NCBI GenBank assembly: GCA_963210315.1
Contig: OY723252.1
Coordinates: 1 to 64,000, forward strand
Source: Rhynchopus euleeides
Lineage: Eukaryota > Euglenozoa > Diplonemea > Diplonemida > Diplonemidae
Reading direction: 5' to 3'
Length of the DNA stretch: 64,000 nucleotides
A program made the position numbers and the translations under genes. Below the pieces are notes generated by a model that was given only the letters and a program-made list of their open reading frames with translations, did not search any database and had not been told where the DNA came from. Position 1 is the first letter of the stretch. Every line of letters begins with the position of its first letter. Positions 21,477-32,265 of the stretch are shown piece by piece.

Positions 21477-24400
21477 TCAAACAGCCGTCGAAATCTCAAT
21501 GTGTGAGAGGTGGAAACCCTTGAATGGACGTGTCCGCTGCGCGTTCCTGGCATCCACACGCTTCCCGTACTCCACCAGATTCGCCTGGAAGTCACGCCAC
21601 AGCTGCTTGTCGCCCTCGTCATCAAACAGGTGCGTGTAGTCGCCAAGCAGCTTCGGGTGGTTCTGGCTTGTTGACGCGATGAGTACAGCCCCCGCGTGTG
21701 CCGTCCGTGGTGGGCCGCAGGGCTCGCCTTCCCTCCACGCCATCGGAAGGTGGCATGGATCCAGCATCTCTCCGGTCACCGCACCCACGTGGGTGTGCAT
21801 TGCCGACACGTAGAAGATGGCGACTGCGATGACTTGTTCCAAATTCTCGCATGTGACCACCGCAGGCAGGTCGTGCAGTGGAGCCATCGAGCTCATGCGT
21901 GTCCACCACTTCTGCAGGTGCTCGTCGGATCCACACGTGTTGTTGGCGTAGTCCCAGTGGGCTGTGACATAGCTGTGCGCGAACTGCTTTACCACGCCGT
22001 AAAAGTCTGTTGCGTCCTCGTGCAGTGGCAGGTGCAGGTCATCCGGTCCGAAGCCCTGAGCCTGGAAGCGTTCCAGCGGAGACTTCCACGAGACACCCGC
22101 CGCCTCTGTGCGTGCAAATGCGAAGAGGTCCCACAAGCCCTGGGTCGACAACGACGTTGTGCGCTGCAGGAGGCCGAGCTCACCTGTCAACGAGCGTGCC
22201 GCAGCGAAATTGACCGCGGCAGTGCCGAAAGTAAAGGGGTTCAGCAGCACACGCAGCGGGTGCTCAACCGGCAGCTCCGCGACGTTTGATATCACGAGTG
22301 AGTTGGCGTACGTCAGGTGCACACCGAACAAGTGGTCGACTGCTGTGATAACTGCGAACAGCGTGCCGAGGAAGGCCAGCTTCGCCGCCTTGAACCCCAA
22401 CTTAGCTGGCACAGTGCACCTGCAGACCAGGGAGCTCCCCGTCCGGTCGCACTCCCTCCAGCCACGCACCGCACGGCACTCGCGCCTCGTCATGTTGCTG
22501 CTTCTGTACGCAGCCCAGCCAGGGTTTGAGGGATGGTACGTCTGCCCACCGCGCCGGATGTGCGTCACCTGGCCATGTTTGTCGAAGTACGCGTCGGCGC
22601 CGTACTTCGCAAATCCGGGCCGCACTTCCAGATCTTCAGCAAAATTCAGGTAAGAGGCGTACACAGCAGAGCGCGCGTGGCGGTCGCCGCGACGCACCTT
22701 CTCCACACGGTGCTGCCCGATACCCTGGAACACCACCGCGGAAAAGCCCTCGTCCGTGTGCTTCTCCTGTCCCCACGGCACAAGCACACGACCGTAGTCA
22801 ACTATGCCAGACAGCATGCCCTCCACCACAGTCTCTGGATGTTCCCACTCGTGGTACTGCCCAGCCTCGTCGGCTGTGTCGGGGAACGGCAGCGTCTGCG
22901 TCAGCGCCAGTGCTTGCTGCATCTCTTCGATCGTAAACGGTGCTGGGAAGATCTCGTCGTGCATGGGCACATGCACGCCTGTAAAGCCGGACGGCAGCAT
23001 CGGCAACTCGCCGTACAACCAGGGTGGCCGCACAGACGACGGCGGGATCGGTGGCAGGTGGGCGTAGGTATCGGCGTAAATCCCGACGTACGCACGCTGT
23101 GTCAGATCAAAGCGGAAGCCGTCAACAAGGGAGCGTGCAGCGGACAACTGGGGGTCCTGCAGGCCCCCAAGTAGTTGTAACATGTACTCGCCCCAACCGA
23201 ACGGCACGGCCAACAACGGGTTTGGTGACGCCGGGCTGTCAGTCACGGTGTGCGCTGCATGGCTACGGGCCAGCACGTACGAGCCGACGTACGGACTCAT
23301 GTACTTGTATGTGGCTGGGCTCCCCACCACCTGCCACTCACTCTGTTTCCAGTTCTTCAGCCACGCCTTCCCCAACGCCAGCGCCAGCGCCTTGCCCGGA
23401 CACTTCCGATTCATCCTGCCCCCCGCCACAGTGTCGTCAACCGCAGGTTCTGCAAAGTTGACGAAGTGCTCGTGGTACTCGGACATGCTGCGCACGCGGA
23501 ACTTGTGCGCATCGGCACCCCACACGTTCGGGTCGCGGCTGGCGAGCCCAAGGCCTATCAGCACGAGGTTTCCCTGCCACTGGGGGTATTCGGCACCCTC
23601 TTCCGCGCGCCAGGGGATTGAGAGAACTGGCGGAAAGAAGCGCAGCACTTCGTAGAAGAACGGCAGCGGGTTGCTGGTGTCCAATTTGTAGTTCTGCGGG
23701 AACGTGTCGCCGTACGGCTGTGTGTCCGTCTGCAGCACCCACAGCGCTGTGTTGAGCGCCATAGGGACACTTAACCCTCCAGCAATCAGTAACGATTCGA
23801 GTACCGCGGCCGTCAGCTGTTCCACGCAGCCGCCCGGTGTGGGTGAGCAGTCTTCGTTCTCGACCTGTGCGCTGTAGTGCTTCTGGACGAGGGGCTTCAG
23901 CAGCTCGTGGTACTTCAACAGTGTAGCTTTCACCTGCCCGGCCAGCAGGTGTGTCAGAAAGTCCGGCACAAGCAGCGAGACTTGCACCAGTTTGAATTTG
24001 ACTTGAACGACCGCAAACTCATCCGCATCAAAGGGGTTTGGCTCGCCTGGAAACGCGCGCTTGAACAGCTCCACGTGCACCCAGGCCGCCACGTCGTGCT
24101 GTAGTGTGAGCACGTCACGGCTCGCCATGAACTCAGCAGCAGACGCCGACATTGCGGCAGCACACGCCGCATCGCACGTCCCGAATATGCCATCCAAAAC
24201 CGGCCGGATTGCCTTGTGCTGGTTCAGGTTGGAGCCGACAAATGTGCGTGGCGGGTCAACTTTATCGAAGAAGAATGAGTGCATAATTGCGAACCCGAGA
24301 TCGTTTCGTCGTGTAATCATGCCATGGTTTTGCGCGCGCGGCAGAGCCCTCAGTGCCTCCTTCACGTATGCGTGCGATTGGTACGAAACAGTGCCCAACC

Positions 24401-24791
24401 CGGGGAAGTCGTGTGTCACTTCGCACCCGGTGTACCGCGTCGTGCCGTCTGAGTCCACAACGGGACGCCAGCCGCTGGGATGCTCTGTGAGGTTAACCCC
24501 CTCCGTGGGGTGCAGGGGGCGCTGCCCGCAGAACCCATCGATCAAGTCTATCGCCGGGTTGAACTGTACTGCGTAGAAGTCGCGGTTGTACGACAAAGGG
24601 AGCTGCATGGTCTCCCCGGCAGTGTTGTCGAGACACTCCAGGCACATGCCGTATGCATCGCCTGGTTCAGGGTTGGCGCAAGCAACGTCACACGCCAGGT
24701 CTTGTGGAAACACGTAGCGCGCCTCGTGACTATGACCCTCAACAGTGACGAGCGCCACCATGACGAGCGCGGCAGCGCTCGGCTTCGACAT
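21477..24791 (-). CDS. Secreted CYP74-like cytochrome P450 fused to lipoxygenase
   Basis: This 1104-residue intronless protein begins with a signal peptide (about 1-20). Residues about 60-510 read as a CYP74-type P450: an I-helix-like AGGLSVP (337-343), ExxR in YEVLRFFPPV (E381, R384), and heme loop NRKCPGKALAL with ligand Cys464. CYP74 enzymes rearrange fatty-acid hydroperoxides without O2 or a reductase. Residues about 520-1104 read as a lipoxygenase catalytic domain without a PLAT domain: iron ligands H820-x4-H825, LPVEHPLRVLLNP (840-852), and VSAMHTHVG with H999. The usual fourth ligand Asn is Gly1003 and the C-terminus is Val, not Ile. Lipoxygenase makes the hydroperoxide that CYP74 consumes, so both steps may occur in one chain. 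The start is the first Met before the hydrophobic leader. Strong for both folds; substrate unknown. Confidence 0.85.
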   Translation of the reverse strand: MSKPSAAALVMVALVTVEGHSHEARYVFPQDLACDVACANPEPGDAYGMCLECLDNTAGETMQLPLSYNRDFYAVQFNPAIDLIDGFCGQRPLHPTEGVNLTEHPSGWRPVVDSDGTTRYTGCEVTHDFPGLGTVSYQSHAYVKEALRALPRAQNHGMITRRNDLGFAIMHSFFFDKVDPPRTFVGSNLNQHKAIRPVLDGIFGTCDAACAAAMSASAAEFMASRDVLTLQHDVAAWVHVELFKRAFPGEPNPFDADEFAVVQVKFKLVQVSLLVPDFLTHLLAGQVKATLLKYHELLKPLVQKHYSAQVENEDCSPTPGGCVEQLTAAVLESLLIAGGLSVPMALNTALWVLQTDTQPYGDTFPQNYKLDTSNPLPFFYEVLRFFPPVLSIPWRAEEGAEYPQWQGNLVLIGLGLASRDPNVWGADAHKFRVRSMSEYHEHFVNFAEPAVDDTVAGGRMNRKCPGKALALALGKAWLKNWKQSEWQVVGSPATYKYMSPYVGSYVLARSHAAHTVTDSPASPNPLLAVPFGWGEYMLQLLGGLQDPQLSAARSLVDGFRFDLTQRAYVGIYADTYAHLPPIPPSSVRPPWLYGELPMLPSGFTGVHVPMHDEIFPAPFTIEEMQQALALTQTLPFPDTADEAGQYHEWEHPETVVEGMLSGIVDYGRVLVPWGQEKHTDEGFSAVVFQGIGQHRVEKVRRGDRHARSAVYASYLNFAEDLEVRPGFAKYGADAYFDKHGQVTHIRRGGQTYHPSNPGWAAYRSSNMTRRECRAVRGWRECDRTGSSLVCRCTVPAKLGFKAAKLAFLGTLFAVITAVDHLFGVHLTYANSLVISNVAELPVEHPLRVLLNPFTFGTAAVNFAAARSLTGELGLLQRTTSLSTQGLWDLFAFARTEAAGVSWKSPLERFQAQGFGPDDLHLPLHEDATDFYGVVKQFAHSYVTAHWDYANNTCGSDEHLQKWWTRMSSMAPLHDLPAVVTCENLEQVIAVAIFYVSAMHTHVGAVTGEMLDPCHLPMAWREGEPCGPPRTAHAGAVLIASTSQNHPKLLGDYTHLFDDEGDKQLWRDFQANLVEYGKRVDARNAQRTRPFKGFHLSHIEISTAV

Positions 24792-25214
24792 GTGGATGAA
24801 TCAACCTGTGTGGCGTGTGTGTGTGTGACCGTGCCACGACACGGGCGGGCAAAAGACAAAAAAAACCAGAGCCACACACCCCTCGATGACGAAGGGCTCA
24901 TATTGACACGTCGCATCCTGCAAACCTGCGAGGTTCTCACTCTGCTGACGTGGTGCGCGCTGTACATCTCACCGGTCGAACTGTTAAACTCCGACAGTGC
25001 AATGAGTTTGGCCTGACTGTTCCCCCTGGGTGGGTGTGTGCGCTAACAAAAGGCGAAAATATGATGATAAGAGTGCATGCAGGCAGCTCAGGCAAGACGC
25101 TTTTGGAGCCACCTCGGTCTGACGAGGAAGCTTGGGTGTGGGGCGGGAACACTCTCTGTCACTCTTGCACTCTCGCGTTGCTCTGGTGGGGTTCGCTGGT
25201 ATGTTCGTGGGTGA
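24792..25214. promoter_or_regulatory. 5' flank of the P450-lipoxygenase gene
   Basis: This is the upstream flank of the minus-strand gene and must hold its promoter. No TATA box or other element can be named with confidence. A short satellite-like piece (gcatgcaggcagctca) occurs near 25075. Confidence 0.3.
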
Positions 25215-26060
25215 GGGTGTGCCAAAGGGGTAATTACGATAATGCCACTTTTTTCTGGGGGTTTTTACGATAATACCACTTTTCAAAAAGTGGTACCGTA
25301 TACGTAAATATTATGGAACGTAAATATTATGGAACGGGCCCATTTTTGGCCGGTCCGTTCCATAATATTTACGTTCCATAATATTTACAGGGCCAGTTGG
25401 GGACTCGGTGGTGAGGACGGCTTGCGTCAGGAATCGCGCGAAAAGTGCACGAGTAGGTCCCGTCAGGGACTCTGTATGCCGTCCGATCACCTGGTCCAAG
25501 TCCCCGAGTCGCAGAAAGCCCTGTAAATATTATGGAACGAAAAAAATCTGGAACGCCAACCCACCAGCGTTCCAAAATATTTACGTTCCATAATATTTAC
25601 GTTCCATAATATTTACGTTCCATAATATTTACGTATACGGTATTATCGTAAGAAAAAAGTGGTAAAATCGTAAACCAAAAAAGTGGTACTGAAAAAGTGG
25701 TATTATCGTAAATGCCACCTAAACTATCCAGTACACAGGCCGCCCACCCAGGGGGGCCTTGGCCTCAGGCACAGGCCAAAAAAGTGGTACTGAAAAAGTG
25801 GTATTATCGTAAGAAAAAAGTGGTACTGAAAAAGTGGCATTATCGTAAATGCCACCTAAACTATCCAGTCCACACAGGCCCCCCCCCAGCCGGAGGCCAG
25901 GGGGTCCACAGGGACCCCCCAAGCCAGGGCTCAGGGGGGGTCAGGGCCTTGGCCAGGCCACAGGGGCACAGGCCAAAAAAGTCGTACTGAAAAAGTGGTA
26001 TTATCGTAAATGCCACTTAAACTATCCAGTACACACAGGCCCTCCCCCAGCTGGGGGCTA
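25215..26060. repeat. AAAAGTGGTATTATCGTAA repeat cluster
   Basis: Many copies, in both orientations, of a 19-bp motif built on gtggyattatcgtaa. From 25690 to 26050 there are three tandem units of 137-161 bp, each with atgccacctaaactatccag (25711, 25848, 26009) and a C/G-rich middle. A related end lies at 30799-30836. A MITE sits inside the first motif copy (25296-25640). Confidence 0.75.
25296..25640 (-). mobile_element. CCGTATACG MITE, copy 1 (TA target)
   Basis: This 345-bp foldback element has inverted termini CCGTATACGTAAATATTATG, repeated internally. It is flanked by TA on both sides (25294-25295, 25641-25642) and interrupts an aaaaagtggTAttatcg motif whose uninterrupted form is common nearby. 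A TA target and no coding capacity suggest a Tc1/mariner-type MITE. It is inverted relative to the copies at 28697 and 37974. Confidence 0.8.
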
Positions 26061-26086
26061 AAGGGCCTAAAGGGTCCTTGGGCTGA

Positions 26087-26132
26087 CCCCCCCCCCCCCC
26101 AAGCCAGGGCTTGGGGGGGGGGGGGGGGGGGG
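26087..26132. repeat. C14/G20 hairpin
   Basis: Fourteen C, then AAGCC-AG-GGCTT, then twenty G. The sequence can form a 19-bp stem with a 2-nt loop and invites polymerase slippage. Confidence 0.85.
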
Positions 26133-26199
26133 TTTTGCGATCGCAGGCAACCTGGTGCCGGAACCTGTCATAGACTCATGCTATTCGAGGGACCGGCGA

Positions 26200-27153
26200 C
26201 TTGGCTCCGTGGTCAAATTTGTTTGAAAAGGCCTTGACCAAAGGCAAATGAAATTTTTGCCCCCCCCAAGGATCGCACCACTTCATCTCAGGACTTCCCA
26301 CCCACACTCCCACACGTGATTCGCCCCCGCAGAACCAGACTACTGTTTCAGAACTGTACACCCCTCTCCACACGTCCACTGGCTCCCCCGCTGAATGCGA
26401 CGAACAGTGCGACATACCAAACCTCCCCTTATAGAGTTTTAACGGCGCCGCGTTGTTGACGGTGGGGTAAACAGAGCCCAGGCGGGAATAGAAACAGTGG
26501 TGCCGGAGCAACAAAGTCTGCCTTCCGCTTTGTATGCCTTGCTTGGGGTGTCCCCTTTTCACCAGTCAACAGGCGTGCATGCCTCCGTCCTAGGTCACCA
26601 ATGATCGTGCCTCAAGAAAGTGTACAGTTCCTTCCCAGTAGCCCTTCCGTTCTGCAAGTCCGAATCACGCAGTCCCTCGAATCCATGGTGCTTTCCAGAA
26701 AATTCAGAAACCCACCCACGGTCAAAGTTGAAAGGGGGCCGTGACCAGAGGCTATAAACGTTTAAAAGTCTTTCGCAAGCCGAAGTCGTACGACAGACCA
26801 CAGGAATGACAGAAAACAGCAGACGGGTTTGACCCCGCTGCTGCTCCTCGACAGACCCGCAACCAGCGCCAGAGCCAACTGCAAGCGTGACATACATACC
26901 GTCGCGTCGAAAAGAGAAGTTCTGCACAACGACCCGTGTGGTCGAAGTGGCTAACCCTGTGAGACAGAATTGACGCTGGAAAATCCACCATTTTGTGGGC
27001 GTCAAGACTGGTGGTGTGGTGGCTGTCCTGTTTCATCTTGCACTCCTGAGAGTGCAATCTACAGGACAGGTAGGTCCTCCTCCCCCCACCACTTGCATCT
27101 GGTTCAGCTTCAGTGAGAGCTGAGCGGGAGCCATACTTGCTCTCGGTGACCAA
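26200..27153 (-). pseudogene. Unrecognised coding-type dispersed repeat, copy 1
   Basis: Read on the minus strand this matches 42026-42990 (plus) in collinear blocks: gcaccatggattcgagggac (about 26670), the ctggtcacgg block (about 26740), and the ttttccagcgtcaa block (about 26970). One frame (complement of 26752-27153) shares DAH, RVSHF, GxCAE and FST with the frame at 42026-42307, so protein may have been conserved. The copies differ by indels and neither has a full-length frame. No known family recognised. Confidence 0.45.
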
Positions 27154-28437
27154 TTGTCCGCAGTCCTACATCATGACGAGTTTGGTAATGCCCAGTCGCA
27201 GCCATCCCCCGTCCCAGGTGTTCTGCCGTGGGGCAGCTCACCATCTGCTGTGGTCACACACCAGTGAGCAGGCCCTGTCAACGAAATCGATGTGACTGCT
27301 CTTGCCGCAGGGCAACGGAGGTGGGCCTGCATTGCATCCTGTTGCCGCTCAGTTCTGTTCCCACCGGAGATTCTTGTTGCGCCGCAGATCGAACAGTCTT
27401 TCGTGTCGTCGGCGCCGATCTTGTATAAAACGTAGGCAGTAAGTAGGCTGCTGTGGGTGACCTGCAGGTTACCCGTCCCTTTCGTGCAGGCAGCGCCAGA
27501 GGTGCGATGTTTTTATGGGAACACGGCAGCTGCCCCGCACTCCATTCTGCTCTCTTGTCTGCTGTTTATGTTGAACATGGTCTGGCTGCCAGTGATCTCG
27601 CTGGGGGTCGGGCAAACCAAAAAAGAGGTAGGGCACAGGGTGGGCCGAGCTCGCGAGAAAAAAGGTGCAGCCCAACCCCGCCCCGACTTCCCGTGGTATG
27701 ATGCAAACAGGATCGAATACACGGCCACAGAACATTTTCCCCCAATTCGAGAGGCACCGGATGTTGCTGCCTTTGGTCGTCGCCTGCTGGATCAAAAATC
27801 AGGAATCCAGGGGATCTTGGATTGCCTTTGAGTACTTGCAAAACTGCAATCCCGAGAAACTTTGCCAGCTAGTGTTCAGGAACGGCAGCAAATCTCATGG
27901 CTTGCATCGCTTTGTGGATGGTGTGCGATGATCAATCCCATACACGCAAGGACTTGGTCGCGAGACAGCCTACAGGGGGTCTGGGGGGCGGAGCCCCCCA
28001 GCCGCCGGAGGCCACGGTAGTGAGCATCCTGAAAGTCTTCGAAGGCGAGTCCCCACACCGGTTGGTGCTGTTGCACATTCCAGGCGGAGATGGTCCTTCG
28101 CTTGGGACATGATGAGGGGCGCTTCGATGAACACCATCAAGCCCCCAGCATGCCGTTGGGTTTTCATACGCTGCGGCGCATGAAAACTCGGCCACAAGGC
28201 CGAACCCAAAAGCCCCAAAATCTGACCCGAGAGGTAGGGCCGAGGGTAGGGCCATGCCACCCCTGGCGGCCCACCCTCCCAAAGAATTACAGAAAAAGGG
28301 AGGTGGGGCCGCGGCCCCCTGCCAGCCCTGGCACGGGATCACTGCTGGCGGGTAGTTCAGGCTCGTGGCCCTCCTCGTTCCGATAGCCCCTCGGACATCC
28401 AAATGATTCACGTGCAGCAGCCCATGCGCAGAGAACG
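27154..28437. other. No recognised gene; one GC hairpin
   Basis: Only short frames without recognisable domains. A hairpin of six G and six C around CGGAG lies at 27982-28000 and is repeated near 30313. Confidence 0.4.
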
Positions 28438-29122
28438 GTGTGCCGTCTTGTACAGCAACTGTTGGACAACTTTTGAAATCGTTTTTCACCAAAAAAAATC
28501 ACTCTGCGGGCCAAGTCGAAGATTTTTCTGGGGACTTTTGGTGTCCCCAATTTTTCAAATTTCGAAAAATAAGCTCACTTTGCTAAACTGGACCCAACTC
28601 CCCACACTCTTTTTTTCCGACTTTTTCACGGGGTTTTTCCGGTTTTTTTTGGTTTTTTTTGGCGGATGGAGCGAAGACCCCCATTTAAAATTAATACCGT
28701 ATAGTAGTACTATACGTAAATATTTTGGAACGTAAATATTATGGAACGTAAATATTTTGGAACGCTGGTGGGTTGGCGTTCCAGATTTTTTTCGTTCCAC
28801 AATATTTACAGGGCTTTCTGCGACTCGGGGACTTGGACCAGGTGATCGGACGGCATACAGAGTCCCTGACGGGACCTACTCGTGCACTTTTCGCGCGATT
28901 CCTGACGCAAGCCGTCCTCACCACCGAGTCCCCAACTGGCCCTGTAAATATCATTATGGAACGTAAATATTATGGAACGGACCGGCCAAAAGTCCCCAAA
29001 CACCAAACACACCAAAAGTCCCCAAACAAGTCTTCGACTTGGCGCGCAGAGTGATTTTTTTTTGGTGAAAAAATGCCCCAAAAATTGTCGGGTCAAAAAT
29101 TGCTGTTGAAGACGGTGCAAGA
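28438..29122. mobile_element. Foldback element with ~110-bp inverted ends
   Basis: The left arm (28438-28550) and right arm (about 28990-29122) are inverted copies. They share the gccgtctt...acagcaa end, a ttcaccaaaaaaaa block, atcactctgcg, ccaagtcgaaga and ggggacttttggtg. The middle is a CCGTATACG MITE (28697-28989), so this element is older than that insertion. Confidence 0.65.
28697..28989 (+). mobile_element. CCGTATACG MITE, copy 2 (right end lost)
   Basis: It starts after TA (28695-28696) with a slightly altered end (CCGTATAGTAGTACTATACG). It matches copy 3 until ggaccggccaaaa (28989) and lacks the final ~50 bp including the right inverted end. Confidence 0.75.
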
Positions 29123-30280
29123 TCTCTGCAGGCTGGGTGGGCGCTACGCTGACGGACAACGACAAGCCGGAGGCTGCGACTGTGAAGAATCCAAAGAACG
29201 GCCCGGGTCCTCCTCGAGATGGCGGTGCTGGCCCCTGTTCCCACCGGTGTGACACGGGGCATTCCGGGACGCGATAGCGCTGCTGCACGGATGCCAACGA
29301 GGAGGGCCACTCCGAACCCTGAACACCCCGCCAGACCTGCTTGTTACATCACAAACAGCAGACCCAGAGTGGAGTGCCTCGCCCCGGTAAACTCAAACCC
29401 TGCCAGATTGACGAGGCCACCACCTCCTGGCACTGCCTGCACGTGCACGACAGGAACGGGTGACCTGCAGGTCGTCGTGAGCAGGACCATGGCAAACCAC
29501 TCGAACCTGTGTGGGGTACGGCTGCTACCGCAACTCGTCATGTGCGGTGTGCAGCGGGTGCGGGTGCGCCACGACCGGGTGGTGCGTACTCCTCCAGGAG
29601 AAGTGGGCGAGCTCATTCCCGCAAACGCCTGAGTCGGGGATGAACTACCTCCTTCAAAAAGCATCGGAGCACATTGGTGGTCGTGGCGTCAGGGAAACCG
29701 ACCGTCCTGATGAGAATACGGTAAGTGATGAGAGGATGTCGGCGCCGTTTGCCCACGTCGTCAACTGTGGGGAGAGTCTGTCGGAGGCGAGGCGGGGAGG
29801 GCCGCAACACAACACGGGAACCGGGTCGCAATTGAAAAAGGGGGACCGGTTCGCGTGTGGAGGGGGGGTGCGGGGGGGAGGCCCGGCAGGCCAAAGGACC
29901 GATGCGCCACAAACCCGCGACCGACGCACCAGACATGTGTGGGAAGGGGGGGTGCGGGGGGGAACAGGATCCCAGACAACAGGACAGACCAGCCAGGACC
30001 TCAGCTGCACGAGTCTTTGTCACGTGGGCTTGACATAAGGTAAAAGGCCATTGCTACCAACCTGAGAGCAGATAGTGGCCTGGTCTCGGTGACAGCACAC
30101 GAAAGACTTGCTCTCAACGCGGCATGCGGGTCACAGAAGTCAGAGCGTGGAGGCAGGGTGACGCGTCATGAAAGAGGACGAAGAGGTGTGGGAGAGAGGA
30201 GGCGAGCACAAAAGGGCGTCGGCTACCGCACGCCCTTTGGCCGCAGCCGACGACCGACCGTACCGGCCCCCGGCCGGGAG
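29123..30280. other. No recognised gene; possible Cys-rich exon
   Basis: Around 29505-29590 a plus frame reads CYRNSSCAVCSGCGCATTGWC, with seven cysteines in 21 residues, which may be a fragment of a disulphide-rich exon. No start, signal peptide or splice sites support a gene. 29850-29960 contains two copies of a g-rich 'gggggtgcggggggga' block. Confidence 0.25.
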
Positions 30281-30600
30281 GGAGGTGGGGGGGGGGGGGG
30301 GGGCGGGGGGCGTGGGGGGCGGAGCCCCCCACATGGGGGGTCCGGGGGGCGAAGCCCCCCGGAAAAAATTTTTTTTCGGCCAAAAAAATTTTTTTTTCGA
30401 CATGTCGAAAATCCGGCCACCCTGGGGCAGCAGCCTGGACTGGTGGCCACCCCAACCGAAAAAAATCGAAAAAAAATCCGAAAAAAATCCGAAAAATATC
30501 GGTGTGGCACCCCAGAGGGCCCGATTTTCGGTTTAGTCGGCCGAAAAAAAAATTTTTTTTTCGGCCAAATTTTTTTTTTCGACATGTCGAAAAATCGGTA
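30281..30600. repeat. G-run, paired GC hairpins and A/T hairpins
   Basis: A G-run at about 30287-30303 is followed by two hairpins with six-G/six-C arms (30313-30331 with CGGAG loop; 30342-30362 with CGAAG loop). Two A-run/T-run blocks then each end in tcgacatgtcgaaaa (about 30362-30410 and 30541-30595). No coding frame is convincing. Confidence 0.7.
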
Positions 30601-30614
30601 ATTCAGTACCCCGG

Positions 30615-30797
30615 GGGGGTATGGAATCTGGGAACCTCGACCTGGCGACTACGGGTGACTACGCGCGACTACGACACAATGCGATTTTTTGCGAAAAAAT
30701 CGATTTTTTTCGAAAATCTTACTCTCTTTTCCCCAGCCGAAAAACCGCGCGTAAATCGCCTAAAAGTGACTAAGAATGACTAAATTTCCATACCCCC
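30615..30797. mobile_element. Small element with inverted ends GGGGGTATGGAA
   Basis: The 12-bp ends GGGGGTATGGAA (30615-30626) and TTCCATACCCCC (30786-30797) are perfectly inverted and enclose 183 bp. No second copy or clear target duplication was found. It abuts a fragment of the gtggcattatcgtaa family at 30799. Confidence 0.4.
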
Positions 30798-31239
30798 ATA
30801 AAGTGGCATTATCGTAATTACCCCTGTGCCAAAAGATATGCGATACATTGTATAGGGGACAGAGAAGGGAGTCATTTTTCCCGATTTTCTGCCCCAGTGG
30901 TTACGGAGACGGAAACGGGCGATTCTCTCAGACTCGGCTCTTCTCAGAAGGAAATTCCAAGCCAACCCGAGCCTGCTGCAAGGGGGAGGCGAGGCACTTT
31001 GCTATCATCCTGCCGCTTAGGCCGCAGTGAATGACTTGACAGTCCGTACACCTCCCAGGAGGTGTAGCAAACTCCATCAGCGCAAAGTTTTGGCCTGAAT
31101 CTTTCCTGGGGTGGGGGGAGTGGGTCTGAACTGTGACACAGGACCTTTTGGGGTGGGGAGGGGAGGCGTTAGATAGGGGGAGGAGGACGTCTTATTCTGT
31201 TGATAAAAACAACTCACAAAGAAAATCGTACCCCTTTTT

Positions 31240-31440
31240 CGCTACGACAGTTTCGTAAAAATAAGAAACACCGTGCCCAGCAACTGCAGAAAAAGGCAGA
31301 TCCGGGCGATTTTTAGTTGAGCGCGCACTCCTGTGTGAAGTGCATGAAGGTGTTCTCATAAAGCTTCAGTCGTACGATTTCCTTTGCTACTTTGCAACTT
31401 CGCTACGCTTCGTCGCTCGCAAGTAAAAACTAAAAGTTCA
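31240..31440 (+). repeat. Dispersed repeat A, copy 1
   Basis: Contains cttcagtcgtacgatttcct and cttcgctacgcttcgtcgct, shared with 46308-46500 (plus) and 49040-49220 (minus), together with an upstream 'cccagcaactg...gagcgc' block. No coding function seen. 30838-31239 holds nothing recognisable. Confidence 0.6.
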
Positions 31441-31804
31441 CGCTGTCACACAACAATGTATGCACAGGCCAGAAGGGAGGTTGCCCGGCATGCATGTCCT
31501 ACCATTGTAGGAAGACACGCCGCAGGGTTACTGAGGGGAGGGGTCAAAGGTCCTCCTCTCCTCCTTGCCCCCGTCTTCGGCTGCGCTTCACCGACACTGC
31601 TGATGGCTGGGGAAGGAGGCGAGAGAGAGAGAGGGAACGAGACACAGCTCCTCTTCCCCCCTCTGAGGGTGTGCATCGACCTCTGTGCTCCTCCTCCCCC
31701 AACGCTGTCTGCCCAAAACGTTGCAGAAGAAAAGGGGTCGGGTGGGCGGAGGGGAGGGGAGAGAAAAGTGGGGAGAGAAAAGAGTCACTCATACACACAA
31801 AAGA

Positions 31805-32265
31805 GAGCCTGGGACGGTTTTCCAGCGGTTGGGTTGAACAGTGCCCACTCCGCACCCAGAACAGGCAGACCTGTCATTCTTATTTCGAGTCGTTCCGAGT
31901 CTTCTTTTTCGTTGTTACCCCCTGCGTGGCCCCGCTCAGGGCTTGATCACCCTGAGTTCCAAGGACGCTGGTCATTCGGCCAGTGGGAGTAAACCCGCAA
32001 ACCCGTAGTACGTGAGTCCGAACGAAACTGGGGCCACGTAGGGGGAATCCTCACAAAGTGACGGGCATGAGGGGAGGTGCTTCTGACGAGAAAGGTCGCG
32101 CTCAAACGTTTCAAACAAAAAACACACACACACACACAAGCCTGACGGTTTTCCAGCGGTTGGGTTGACCAGTGCCCACACCGCACCCAGAACAGGCAGA
32201 CCTCTTTCATTCTAATTTTCGGTTGTTGTGCATCGTTCCGTGTCTTTCTTTTTCCTTTTTACCTG
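31805..32265 (+). repeat. Direct repeat pair, 336 bp apart
   Basis: Two copies (about 31810-31925 and 32146-32262) share gacggttttccagcggttgg, the cagtgcccac..ccgcacccagaacaggcagacct block and a pyrimidine-rich tail. 32266-32891 shows no recognised feature apart from G-rich runs near 32290-32370 and 32545-32605. Confidence 0.65.
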
